From Betaproteobacteria bacterium (GTDB lineage Bacteria > Pseudomonadota > Gammaproteobacteria > Burkholderiales > Casimicrobiaceae), in NCBI GenBank assembly GCA_027492485.1, contig JAPUER010000004.1:56504-120503 (forward strand): a stretch of 64,000 nucleotides of DNA, written 5' to 3'. Positions 1 to 7,704 of the stretch are shown here, piece by piece. Below the pieces are notes generated by a model that worked only from the letters and a program-made list of their open reading frames with translations, did not search any database and had not been told where the DNA came from. The position numbers were made by a program, and so were the translations under genes. Positions within the stretch are counted from its first letter, which is position 1. Every line of letters starts with the position of its first letter.

Positions 1-47
1 CGTCGGCGCATGCATCAAGCGGCCGCCGTGACGCGCCGGCGTGGCTC

Positions 48-947
48 GTGCGTGCAAAATGCAGCCAGATGCATGCCTCTCACGATCACCGGCGCGCCAT
101 CTTCCTGATGCTGGTCGGGTTGGCGCTGCTACTTTGCCTTGACGCCAGCGGCAAGTACCTCGGCGCTCAGGGCGTGCCGGTGGGCGCGTCGACCTGGTCG
201 CGCTACTTCGGCCATTTTCTGGTGGTGCTGGCGATATTTTCCGGTCGCGATGGCGTGCGCCTGTTCCGGCCGCGCCGGGCCTGGGTGCAATGGGCGCGCG
301 GGGTGATGATGGTCGGCGTGACGCTGTTTTACTTCGCGGCGCTTGGCCATGTGCCGCTGGCCGAGGCAACGGCCATCTTCTTCCTGACGCCAATCCTGAC
401 CACCGTTCTTTCCTCGTGGTTTCTGCACGAGCGGCCCGGCCGCTGGACGATCGTGTCGATCGCGCTCGGCTTCTGCGGCGTACTGACCGTCGTGCGGCCG
501 GGCTCGCAGGTGCCGATGACCGGCGTCCTTCTGGTGCTCGGCGCCGCCTGCTGCAATGCCGCGTATCAAACGCTGACGCGGGCGGCCAGCGCCTCCGACG
601 AGGCGCCGGAGCGCAGCAGCACCCAGCTCATGTACGCCGGACTGGTCGGTGCGCTGCTGATGACGCTGGCGGTGCCGCTGTGGTGGACACCGGGGTGGTA
701 CCTCGGCAAGAGCGCGATCACCTGGGCGGTGTTCCTGATGACCGGCGTGCTCGGCGCCTTCGGCCATTTGCTGCTGATCCGCGCCTACCGGCTGGCGCCG
801 GCCACCGTCATCGCGCCGTGGATGTACATGCAGTTGCTGCTGTCGGTGGCGATTGGCTGGCTGGTGTTCGGTGCCGTGCCGGACGCGGTGACGCTGGTGG
901 GCATGCTGGTGATCGGGGTTTCCCCGCAGTTGACCCGGTTGAGGTGA
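48..947 (+). CDS. EamA/DMT-family membrane transporter
   Basis: An inner-membrane permease of the drug/metabolite transporter superfamily, about 299 residues with ten hydrophobic segments arranged as two EamA halves (roughly residues 20-145 and 155-295). Small-residue-rich helices and the segment ATAIFFLTPILTTVLSSWFL near the end of the first half are typical of the family. The substrate cannot be read from sequence. The start is uncertain: GTG at 48 gives the longest frame, but ATG at 69 or 108 would still keep the first helix, and no strong ribosome-binding site is visible. It stands alone, about 120 bp before the peptide-binding lipoprotein gene, on the same strand. Family call firm, function open. 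Confidence 0.85.
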   Translation: MRAKCSQMHASHDHRRAIFLMLVGLALLLCLDASGKYLGAQGVPVGASTWSRYFGHFLVVLAIFSGRDGVRLFRPRRAWVQWARGVMMVGVTLFYFAALGHVPLAEATAIFFLTPILTTVLSSWFLHERPGRWTIVSIALGFCGVLTVVRPGSQVPMTGVLLVLGAACCNAAYQTLTRAASASDEAPERSSTQLMYAGLVGALLMTLAVPLWWTPGWYLGKSAITWAVFLMTGVLGAFGHLLLIRAYRLAPATVIAPWMYMQLLLSVAIGWLVFGAVPDAVTLVGMLVIGVSPQLTRLR

Positions 948-1071
948 CACGGCGCCGGCCGGAATGCTGCCGGCGAGCTGTCACGGGCGTGCGCGCATGC
1001 GGCCGGGCGGCGCACGGCCCGTACAATCGCCGCTTCCGATAAATTACGGTTCACGAGACCGGAATAACACT

Positions 1072-2949
1072 ATGGCAACTTGGCCTCTTTCACATTCACT
1101 GAGGCGGGGGTTGGCGCAACGTCTGATCGGCGTTGGCGCTGCAACGGTTGCGGCGGTCGGCCTGCTGGCGGGCTGCGGCGACACGGCAAAGAGCGGCGCC
1201 GATGGCGCCACCGTCTCGGCCGTATCACCCGTCAAGTCCTCCGACGGCAAGAAGGTCGTCCGTTTCCCGTTCGTCATCGGCGAATCCGGCTTCGATCCGG
1301 TAACCGCGCACGATCTGTATTCCAGCGAGGTGATCGACGGCATTTTCGATACCCTGCTGACCTATGACTATCTGGCGCGACCGGCGAAGCTGGTGCCAAG
1401 GCTGGCCGCCGAGATGCCGCTGGTCGAGGACGGCGGCAAACGCTGGACCATCAAACTGGTGAAAGGCGCCTATTTCTCGCCGCATGAGGTCTTCAACGGC
1501 AAAAAGCGCGAAGTAACGGCGCGCGATGTCGAATACTCGTTCAAGCGCCACTACGACGATTCGCTGAAACCGGTATGGCGCTTTCTCACCGACGGCAAGA
1601 TCGTTGGCCTCAATGCCTGGTACGACAAGAGCAAGAAGTCCGACGGCATGCTGTGGGACGAACCGGTGCCGGGGCTCGAAGTGCTGGATTCGCACACCCT
1701 GCGCATCACGCTCACCAAGCCGGACTACAACTTTGGGTACGTGCTTGCTCACGTCGCGATGTCCATCGTGGCGCGGGAAGTCGTCGAGAAGTACCCGAAC
1801 GACGTTCAGAGCCACCCGATCGGGTCGAGCGCCTATTACCTCAAGGAATGGGTGCGCGGGCAGCGCATCATTCTGGAGAAGAATCCGAACTGGCGCGGCG
1901 GCACCTGGAACTTCAAGCCGACGCCGGGCGATGCGTATGATGAGGTGATCGTCAAGCAGATGCAGGGCAAGCCGCTCGGCCAGATCGACCGCGTCGAGAT
2001 CTATCCGATCGAGGAAGAGCAATCGCGCTGGCTGGCGTTCAAGAACAAGCAGCTCGATTTCATCAACATCCCGCAATCATTCATCAAGCAGGCCATGCCC
2101 GGCGGCAAGATCGCCCCCGATTTGCTCGCGGAGGGCGCGCGGGTGCAGACTTACGTGGAGCCGGAGTACACCTACACCTATTTCCAGTGGAACGACCCGG
2201 TTTGGGGTGGTCTGGATCTGCCGAAAGTCGCCTTGCGTCGTGCTGTTGCGTATGCGATCAATCGCGATGAAGAGATCGAGATCATCCGCAAGTCCACCGC
2301 CAAACGTGCAGAGTTCATCGTGCCCGAGGGCGTCGTCGGGCATCAGGCGGGCTACAAATCCGCGATCACCTACAACCCGGCGCTCGCCAACGCGTTGCTG
2401 GACAAGTTTGGCTACAAAAAGGGGTCGGATGGCTACCGCAACACGCCGGACGGCAAGCCATTCGCATTCAAGTACACCTCGACTCCGACTGCGATTGAGC
2501 GGGAGTTCGACGAGTTGTACAAGAAGAACATGGACGCGATCGGCATCCGCTACGAGACCGACAAGGAGAAGTTCGCCGATTCGATCAAGCGCGAAAAGCG
2601 TTGTCAGATCATGATTCGCGGCGCGGCCTGGATTGCCGACTACCCCGATGGCGACAACTTCACGCAATTGCTCTACAGCAAGAATATTGGGGAATCGAAC
2701 AACGGTTGTTACAAGAGTCCGGCTTACGACAAACTTTACGAACAGTCGGCGGTGCTGCCCGATGGCCCGGAACGCGACAAGCTTTACCTCGAAATGCAGA
2801 AGCAGTTCGAGGCCGACACGCCGTGGGTGCTGGGCGTAACGCGCTACCGCAACCAGATGGTGTATCCGTGGGTGCTGGGCTACAAGCGCCATCCGGTGCT
2901 GCTGGCGAACTGGATGTATTACGACATCAATATTGGCAAGGGCAACTAG
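1072..2949 (+). CDS. Peptide ABC transporter substrate-binding lipoprotein (SBP family 5)
   Basis: Predicted periplasmic solute receptor of 625 residues for an Opp/Yej-type importer. The start is placed at ATG 1072 because it gives a clean lipoprotein signal: basic N-terminus, hydrophobic stretch and lipobox LLAGC with the acylated Cys at residue 35. The longer frame from 964 lacks this logic. The body follows family 5 (OppA/DppA/YejA): a first lobe containing RFPFVIGESGFDPV, a YSFKRHYDD segment, then the second lobe with VALRRAVAYAINRDEEI. At 625 residues it is nearer YejA than the usual 530-residue OppA. Stop is 3 bp before the first permease gene, so it heads the operon. Oligopeptide specificity is inferred from family and neighbours. 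Confidence 0.9.
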   Translation: MATWPLSHSLRRGLAQRLIGVGAATVAAVGLLAGCGDTAKSGADGATVSAVSPVKSSDGKKVVRFPFVIGESGFDPVTAHDLYSSEVIDGIFDTLLTYDYLARPAKLVPRLAAEMPLVEDGGKRWTIKLVKGAYFSPHEVFNGKKREVTARDVEYSFKRHYDDSLKPVWRFLTDGKIVGLNAWYDKSKKSDGMLWDEPVPGLEVLDSHTLRITLTKPDYNFGYVLAHVAMSIVAREVVEKYPNDVQSHPIGSSAYYLKEWVRGQRIILEKNPNWRGGTWNFKPTPGDAYDEVIVKQMQGKPLGQIDRVEIYPIEEEQSRWLAFKNKQLDFINIPQSFIKQAMPGGKIAPDLLAEGARVQTYVEPEYTYTYFQWNDPVWGGLDLPKVALRRAVAYAINRDEEIEIIRKSTAKRAEFIVPEGVVGHQAGYKSAITYNPALANALLDKFGYKKGSDGYRNTPDGKPFAFKYTSTPTAIEREFDELYKKNMDAIGIRYETDKEKFADSIKREKRCQIMIRGAAWIADYPDGDNFTQLLYSKNIGESNNGCYKSPAYDKLYEQSAVLPDGPERDKLYLEMQKQFEADTPWVLGVTRYRNQMVYPWVLGYKRHPVLLANWMYYDINIGKGN

Positions 2950-2952
2950 GTC

Positions 2953-3891
2953 ATGGCCGCCTACATCATTCGTCGTCTGTGGCAGATCATCCCGACCATG
3001 GCCGGCGTGATCCTGCTGATCTTCATGCTGTTCAACGTGGTTGGCGGCGATCCGGCCTATCTGCTGGCCGGCAAGATTTCCAATCCGGAACAAATCGCCA
3101 ATATCCGCAAACAGCTCGGCATCGACGAGCCATACTGGATGCAGTTGCTGATCTTCGTCAAACAGGTGCTGACCTTCGACTTCGGCGCGAGCTGGAGCAC
3201 CAACGAGGTGGTGTCGCACATGTTTGCGTCGCGCTTGCCGGCGTCGCTGATGATCACGGTGCCGTTGCTGATTCTGGAGACGGTGATCGCGGTGAGCATC
3301 GCGCTCGCAGTTGCCTATGTTCGCGGCTCGTTCACCGACCGTGCGGCGATGGTTACCTGCACCATCGCGCAGTCGATATCGATCCTGGTTTACATCATCG
3401 TGTTCCAGTACGTGCTCGCCTACAAGTGGGGCTGGTTTCCGGTGCAGGGCTGGGGCAACAGTTTTAGCGAGAACCTGTTCAAGTTTGCGGCGCTGCCCAT
3501 CCTGATTGCGCTGGTCGTGTCGCTGGCGCCCAATATCCGCCTGTACCGCACTTTCCTGCTCGACGAAGTGAACCAGGACTACGTGCGTACCGCACGTGCC
3601 AAGGGCTTGTCCGAGAACCGCGTGATGTTCGTGCATGTGCTGCGCAACGCCTCGATTCCGATCATTACCAACCTGATGATCCAGTTGCCCGGTTTGCTGG
3701 TCGGCCTGTTCCTGATCGAGCGTTTCTTCTCGGTGCCCGGCATCGGGCGCGAGGTGATTCTGGCGGTCGAACGCTCGGACTTTCCGGTCATCAAGGCGAT
3801 CACGGTGTACGTGGCGCTCGCGACCATGCTTGCCAACCTGGCGGCGGACCTGCTCTACAAGGCAGTCGATCCGCGCGTTGAACTGAAATGA
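2953..3891 (+). CDS. Peptide ABC transporter permease (OppB/DppB type)
   Basis: Inner-membrane permease of 312 residues. It begins with the family-typical MAAYIIRRLWQIIPTM start and has about six membrane helices. The cytoplasmic coupling (EAA) loop appears as RTARAKGLSENRVMFVHVLRN at about residues 214-234. It should pair with the OppC-type permease immediately downstream to form the pore and contact the double ATPase at 5450. It starts 3 bp after the binding-protein gene and ends 10 bp before the next permease, so translation is probably coupled. Family assignment firm; peptide substrate inferred. Confidence 0.92.
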   Translation: MAAYIIRRLWQIIPTMAGVILLIFMLFNVVGGDPAYLLAGKISNPEQIANIRKQLGIDEPYWMQLLIFVKQVLTFDFGASWSTNEVVSHMFASRLPASLMITVPLLILETVIAVSIALAVAYVRGSFTDRAAMVTCTIAQSISILVYIIVFQYVLAYKWGWFPVQGWGNSFSENLFKFAALPILIALVVSLAPNIRLYRTFLLDEVNQDYVRTARAKGLSENRVMFVHVLRNASIPIITNLMIQLPGLLVGLFLIERFFSVPGIGREVILAVERSDFPVIKAITVYVALATMLANLAADLLYKAVDPRVELK

Positions 3892-3901
3892 GGACGGCAA
3901 G

Positions 3902-5077
3902 ATGACTACTGCTGCAATGACTGCCGCGGCCGCTGCCGTTCCGGCCCGCTCTCCCGGCCTCTGGTCGCTGGCGTGGAAACGCCTGCTCGGCGACCGTGTC
4001 GCGATCGTTTCGATGGTCGTGGTGATCCTGTTCCTGCTGTTGTCGCTGGCGTCGTTCGTCGGCCTGGTGGCGAAGGACTGGAATCGTGAAGTGGCAATCA
4101 ACTATGCGCCGCCGACCTTGTTCAAGGACAGCCACAAGCCGGCCGCCGATCTCAAGGCCGGCGCAAAAGACGGCGGACCCGCCGTCGACAGCGGCGTTGC
4201 CAAAGCCGAAATCGTCAATGACCGCGACCCGTTGCGCGACACCATCGGCGAGCTGAAAGGTCAGCTCGGACAAGCGACGGCGGACGTCGATTCCGGCATC
4301 AAGATCGTCGACCCGCTGGCCGACGTGATGGCGGAGTTGCGCAAGCAACTGGGGCGCACCGGCGACGGCAGCGGCGTACAGGTCGACGAAAAGCGCGTGG
4401 ACCATTTGCCGTTCGGCGCCGACAAATGGGGCCGCGACGTGCTGAAAAAGGTCATCCAGGGCTCGGAAACCTCAATCATGGTGGGTTTTTCTGCGGCGAT
4501 CGTGGCGACACTGCTTGGCACGGTGCTCGGTGCCTTCGCCGGGTATTTCGGCGGCAAGACGGACGACGCGTTGAACTGGTTCTATTCGATCTTCAGTTCG
4601 ATTCCCTACATCCTGCTGGTGCTGGCGATCGCCGCCGTGCTCAAGCAGAAAGGCATCGTCACGGTGGTGCTGATCCTCGGCTTGACCGGCTGGACGAGCA
4701 TCTTCCGGCTGGTGCGCGCCGAGTACCTGAAGCACAAGGCGCGCGACTATGTGCGTGCGGCCAACGCGATTGGCGCCTCCAACATGCGGCGCATGTTCGT
4801 GCACATCTTCCCCAACATCTCGCACGTGGTGCTGGTGCAGCTCTCGCTGCACGTGGTGCTGTTCATCAAGAGCGAGGTGATCCTGTCGTTCCTCGGCTTC
4901 GGGGTGCCGGTCGATACCGTGAGTTGGGGTTCGATGCTGAACGAAGCGCAGAACGAGTTGATCCTCGGCTACTGGTGGCAACTGGTGGCGGCCACGGCCT
5001 TCATGGCGGTGCTGGTAACGGCATTCAGCCTGTTCACCGATGCGCTGCGCGATGCGCTCGACCCGAAGCTGAAGTAG
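3902..5077 (+). CDS. Peptide ABC transporter permease (OppC/DppC type) with periplasmic insertion
   Basis: Second permease of the importer, 391 residues, clearly longer than the roughly 300 usual for OppC. The N-terminal OppC_N helix lies near residues 35-57. The five-helix BPD_transp_1 domain runs from about 180 to the end, with the coupling loop VRAANAIGASNMRRMFVHIF. Between them is a hydrophilic stretch of about 100 residues, predicted periplasmic, containing two related units starting VDSG at residues 95 and 129, each followed by DPL and then an ELxxQLG motif. A SRP-like or binding-protein contact role for this insert is only a guess. The stop codon lies 1 bp before the inverted repeat that borders the GIY-YIG gene. 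Confidence 0.9.
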   Translation: MTTAAMTAAAAAVPARSPGLWSLAWKRLLGDRVAIVSMVVVILFLLLSLASFVGLVAKDWNREVAINYAPPTLFKDSHKPAADLKAGAKDGGPAVDSGVAKAEIVNDRDPLRDTIGELKGQLGQATADVDSGIKIVDPLADVMAELRKQLGRTGDGSGVQVDEKRVDHLPFGADKWGRDVLKKVIQGSETSIMVGFSAAIVATLLGTVLGAFAGYFGGKTDDALNWFYSIFSSIPYILLVLAIAAVLKQKGIVTVVLILGLTGWTSIFRLVRAEYLKHKARDYVRAANAIGASNMRRMFVHIFPNISHVVLVQLSLHVVLFIKSEVILSFLGFGVPVDTVSWGSMLNEAQNELILGYWWQLVAATAFMAVLVTAFSLFTDALRDALDPKLK

Positions 5078-5078
5078 A

Positions 5079-5105
5079 TGTCATCCTGAGCGAAGCGAAG
5101 GATCA
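5079..5105 (+). repeat. Left 27-bp inverted repeat bordering the GIY-YIG gene
   Basis: Begins TGTCATCCTGAGCGAAGCGA. Its reverse complement matches 5419-5445 at 24 of 27 positions, with the three differences together at the centre. It begins one base after the oppC-type stop codon and ends 5 bp before the GIY-YIG start. This sequence type (GTCATCCTGAGCGAAG) is one I recall as a dispersed palindromic repeat in many bacterial genomes. Confidence 0.85.
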
Positions 5106-5110
5106 GGTCG

Positions 5111-5443
5111 ATGAACGCCGCCGTCTATATCGTCGCAAACGAAGCGCGGACCATCTATGTCGGTGTTACCAGCAACCTGTTACGCCGCATGTATGAGCAC
5201 AAGACCGAGGTGTATGACGGATTTACCAAGCGCTATGGGCTGAAACGGCTGGTGTATTTCGAGCAAACAGATGACATTCGCTCCGCGATCGAACGGGAAA
5301 AGCAATTGAAGGGCTGGCGCCGGTCGCGAAAGATTGAATTGATCGAACACAACAATTTGGACTGGGATGATCTCTCTGCGCCGTGGTTCGCGTCTGGTGG
5401 CGCGGGCGTCGTGCAGCCTGATCCTTCGCTGCTCTCAGGATGA
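5111..5443 (+). CDS. GIY-YIG nuclease domain protein, small (UPF0213/UvrC-like)
   Basis: A single-domain GIY-YIG protein of 110 residues. The GIY strand is VYIVAN (residues 5-10) and the YIG strand is IYVGVTSNLLRR (15-26), giving the conserved Tyr and Arg. A metal-binding Glu is offered by AIEREKQLKGWRR (about 60-72). Stand-alone proteins of this kind are common in bacteria and their biological role is unclear. Here the gene is enclosed by 27-bp inverted repeats, its stop codon TGA lies inside the right repeat, and it splits a peptide-importer operon between permease and ATPase. That arrangement suggests a mobile or repeat-linked cassette instead of a part of the transporter. Confidence 0.9.
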   Translation: MNAAVYIVANEARTIYVGVTSNLLRRMYEHKTEVYDGFTKRYGLKRLVYFEQTDDIRSAIEREKQLKGWRRSRKIELIEHNNLDWDDLSAPWFASGGAGVVQPDPSLLSG

Positions 5444-5445
5444 CA
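5419..5445 (-). repeat. Right 27-bp inverted repeat, carrying the next gene's ribosome-binding site
   Basis: Inverted copy of 5079-5105 (24 of 27 positions). It contains the GIY-YIG stop codon (5441-5443) and the AGGA at 5437-5440, which sits 9 bp before the ATG of the double-ATPase gene at 5450. The repeat therefore appears to supply the Shine-Dalgarno sequence for the downstream operon gene. Confidence 0.85.
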
Positions 5446-5449
5446 AAAA

Positions 5450-7141
5450 ATGACTCAACCACTTCTCTCCGTCAAGAATCTTCGCGTCAAGTTCCGTCTC
5501 GACAAGAAGAATTCGTTCGAGGCGCTCAAGGGCATTTCCTTCGATGTCATGCCCAACCAGACCGTCGCCCTGGTGGGCGAATCCGGCTCCGGTAAATCGG
5601 TCTGCTCGCTGGCGATTCTCGGCTTGTTGCCGAAGGAGAATGCCACCGTCGATCGCGGCAGTGTGATCGAGTTCGAGGGCAGGAATCTGCTGACCTTCTC
5701 AAACGCCGAAATGCGGGCGCTGCGCGGCAGCAAGATTTCGATGATCTTTCAGGAGCCGATGAGCTCGCTGAACCCGGTGTTCACCGTCGGCTATCAGATC
5801 GAGGAGGTACTGAAAGAGCACAAAGGGCTCGCCGGCAACGCGGCTCGCGAGCGCGCGATTGCGCTGTTGACCGAGGTCGGCATCCCGGAGCCGACGATCA
5901 AGATCGACAGCTTTCCGCACCAGATGTCAGGCGGCCAGCAGCAGCGGGTGATGATCGCGATGGCGATCGCCTGCGAGCCGAAACTGCTGATTGCCGATGA
6001 GCCGACCACGGCGCTCGACGTAACCATCCAGCAGCAGATCCTCGAGCTGATCGCTGAACTGCAGAAGAAACACGGCATGAGTGTGCTCTTCATCACGCAT
6101 GACCTTGCGGTGGTGGGCGACATCGCCGACCACGTGGTGGTGATGCGCCACGGCGAAATCCGCGAGCAGGGGTCGGCGAAGGACGTGTTCGCCGCGCCGA
6201 AAGACGACTACACCCGTGCGCTGCTGGCCTGCCGTCCGGTGGTCGACTCGCGCCCCAAGCGGCTGCCGGTCATCGACGACTTCATGAGCGGGCGCGCACA
6301 CGAGATGAAACTCGACCAGCGTAGCCGCGGCGTCAGGGACAGCGATCCAGTGGTGCTGGAAGTAAAGGGGGTGTGCAAGGACTTTGTCTCGCGCGAGGGC
6401 TTCTTCGGCAAACGCGTGTTCCACGCGGTGAAGGACGTGTCCTTCAAGCTGCGCAAAGGCAAGACGCTTGGCCTGGTGGGTGAATCCGGTTCCGGCAAGA
6501 CAACCGTCGGCCTCACCATCATGAAGCTGCATGAGGCGACCAAGGGCGAAGCCTGGTTCGACGGCAAGAACATCCTCGCGATGGGCGAGAAAGAGTTCCT
6601 GCCGTACAAAAAGCGCATCCAGATCATCTTCCAGAACCCTTACGCATCGCTCAACCCGCGCTTCACGGTGGGCCAGATCATCTGCGAGCCGATGGTGGTG
6701 CACGGCATTGGCAGCAACGCCGACGAGCGGGCGCAGATGGCGTTCGAGCTGCTGGCGAAGGTCGGCCTGCCCGAGATGAGCTTCTACAAGTATCCGCACG
6801 AGTTCTCGGGCGGGCAGCGGCAGCGCATTGCCATTGCTCGCTGCCTGACCATGAAGCCGGACATCCTGATCTGCGACGAATCGGTCTCCGCGCTGGACGT
6901 GTCGGTACAGGCGCAGGTGCTCAACCTGCTGCAGGACTTGCAGGACGAATTCGGTCTCTCCTACATCTTCATCTCGCACGACCTTGCCGTCGTCAAGTAC
7001 ATGAGCGACGAGGTGATGGTGATGAACAACGGTGAAGTGGTGGAGCAGGGCGATTCCGATGCCCTCTATTCCGCGCCGCAGCAGCCGTATACCCGCAAGC
7101 TGCTCGATTCGATCCCGAAGGGTTTGGGCGCGCACGGCTAG
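5450..7141 (+). CDS. Fused peptide ABC transporter ATPase (OppD-OppF / YejF type)
   Basis: A 563-residue protein with two complete ABC cassettes that should energise both permeases. Cassette 1 (about residues 5-260) has Walker A GESGSGKS, signature SGGQQQR and Walker [10 protein letters not shown] linker with the oligopeptide-transporter C-terminal motif follows ([12 protein letters not shown]). Cassette 2 (about 300-555) has [15 protein letters not shown] and [12 protein letters not shown], the last with Ser in place of the usual Thr. Fusion of the two ATPases is as in YejF and GsiA. It belongs to the 1072-5077 operon even though the GIY-YIG element lies between; its ribosome-binding site falls in the right inverted repeat. 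Confidence 0.93.
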   Translation: MTQPLLSVKNLRVKFRLDKKNSFEALKGISFDVMPNQTVALVGESGSGKSVCSLAILGLLPKENATVDRGSVIEFEGRNLLTFSNAEMRALRGSKISMIFQEPMSSLNPVFTVGYQIEEVLKEHKGLAGNAARERAIALLTEVGIPEPTIKIDSFPHQMSGGQQQRVMIAMAIACEPKLLIADEPTTALDVTIQQQILELIAELQKKHGMSVLFITHDLAVVGDIADHVVVMRHGEIREQGSAKDVFAAPKDDYTRALLACRPVVDSRPKRLPVIDDFMSGRAHEMKLDQRSRGVRDSDPVVLEVKGVCKDFVSREGFFGKRVFHAVKDVSFKLRKGKTLGLVGESGSGKTTVGLTIMKLHEATKGEAWFDGKNILAMGEKEFLPYKKRIQIIFQNPYASLNPRFTVGQIICEPMVVHGIGSNADERAQMAFELLAKVGLPEMSFYKYPHEFSGGQRQRIAIARCLTMKPDILICDESVSALDVSVQAQVLNLLQDLQDEFGLSYIFISHDLAVVKYMSDEVMVMNNGEVVEQGDSDALYSAPQQPYTRKLLDSIPKGLGAHG

Positions 7142-7325
7142 CAGCCGCTCGATACTCGCCGCGACGCGCGGTCGCGCTTCCGGACAACTGGTCAGACCGG
7201 GTGCGGCGGCGGTCGCTCGCGGTTGCGCCCTTCCGGTTACCGCCGGCCACCGTGCCGCGCACGTTCACTGAGCGGCGAACACTGTGGTGGCCTGCCTTAC
7301 CCTGTTGTCGTACATCTTCTGCGCT

Positions 7326-7341
7326 GTTGTAGCGGTGCAAC
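7326..7341 (+). promoter_or_regulatory. 16-bp GTTGTAG-GCAAC box upstream of TonB receptor 1
   Basis: GTTGTAGCGGTGCAAC, an interrupted inverted repeat (GTTG...CAAC). A near-identical box at 14900-14915 lies upstream of the second TonB receptor. In both places it is exactly 79 bp before the AAAGTCGACTTT palindrome and 379 bp before the start codon. A regulator-binding site is inferred; none is proven. Confidence 0.5.
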
Positions 7342-7349
7342 GTTCACAT

Positions 7350-7465
7350 ATCAGCTTGAGGCTGGATCGCCCATTCAGTATGGCCGAGGTGCACCATTTT
7401 TTACAAAGTCGACTTTCATAAAAAATAGCGTCTATGCCTTGTTTATAAAGGCTTCAAGCAAATAG
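7350..7465 (+). repeat. Palindromic element A (120-bp GTCGAC family)
   Basis: Member of the six-copy family. The left arm contains GCTTGAGGCT (7354-7363) and the right arm the complementary GGCTTCAAGC (7450-7459, one mismatch); the centre is AAAGTCGACTTT at 7405-7416. It shares CCATTCA, 34 bp before the centre, with copies B and C. Upstream of TonB receptor 1. Confidence 0.75.
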
Positions 7466-7704
7466 TTGTACGGGTTATCCACTGCCGGCAAGCGACGCCA
7501 ACGACAGGCCCCGTCTTTGCTCGGATGCAAATAAATGTCTTATATTTCAATAACTTACATGATTCATGACGATGTTGACGATAAAGAACCAAATAACTCG
7601 TCAACACAACGTGGCGGACCTCCCTGTAGATGAAATGACCGCTTGATGACAGAATCGAAAAGTCATTCTTCCAACCGCCCGCAATGGGGATTACAGAGGT
7701 ATTT

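Larger units (their letters stand above)
7142..7704 (+). other. Long leader of the first TonB receptor gene
   Basis: About 560 bp without a credible gene. The first 180 bp are GC-rich and featureless. Then come a 16-bp box at 7326-7341, a palindromic element at 7350-7465 and an AT-rich stretch. Within that stretch TTGCTC at 7517-7522 and TATATT at 7541-7546 (18 bp apart) could be a sigma-70 promoter, a weak guess. An AGAGG at 7695-7699 precedes the receptor ATG at 7705. Confidence 0.5.
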
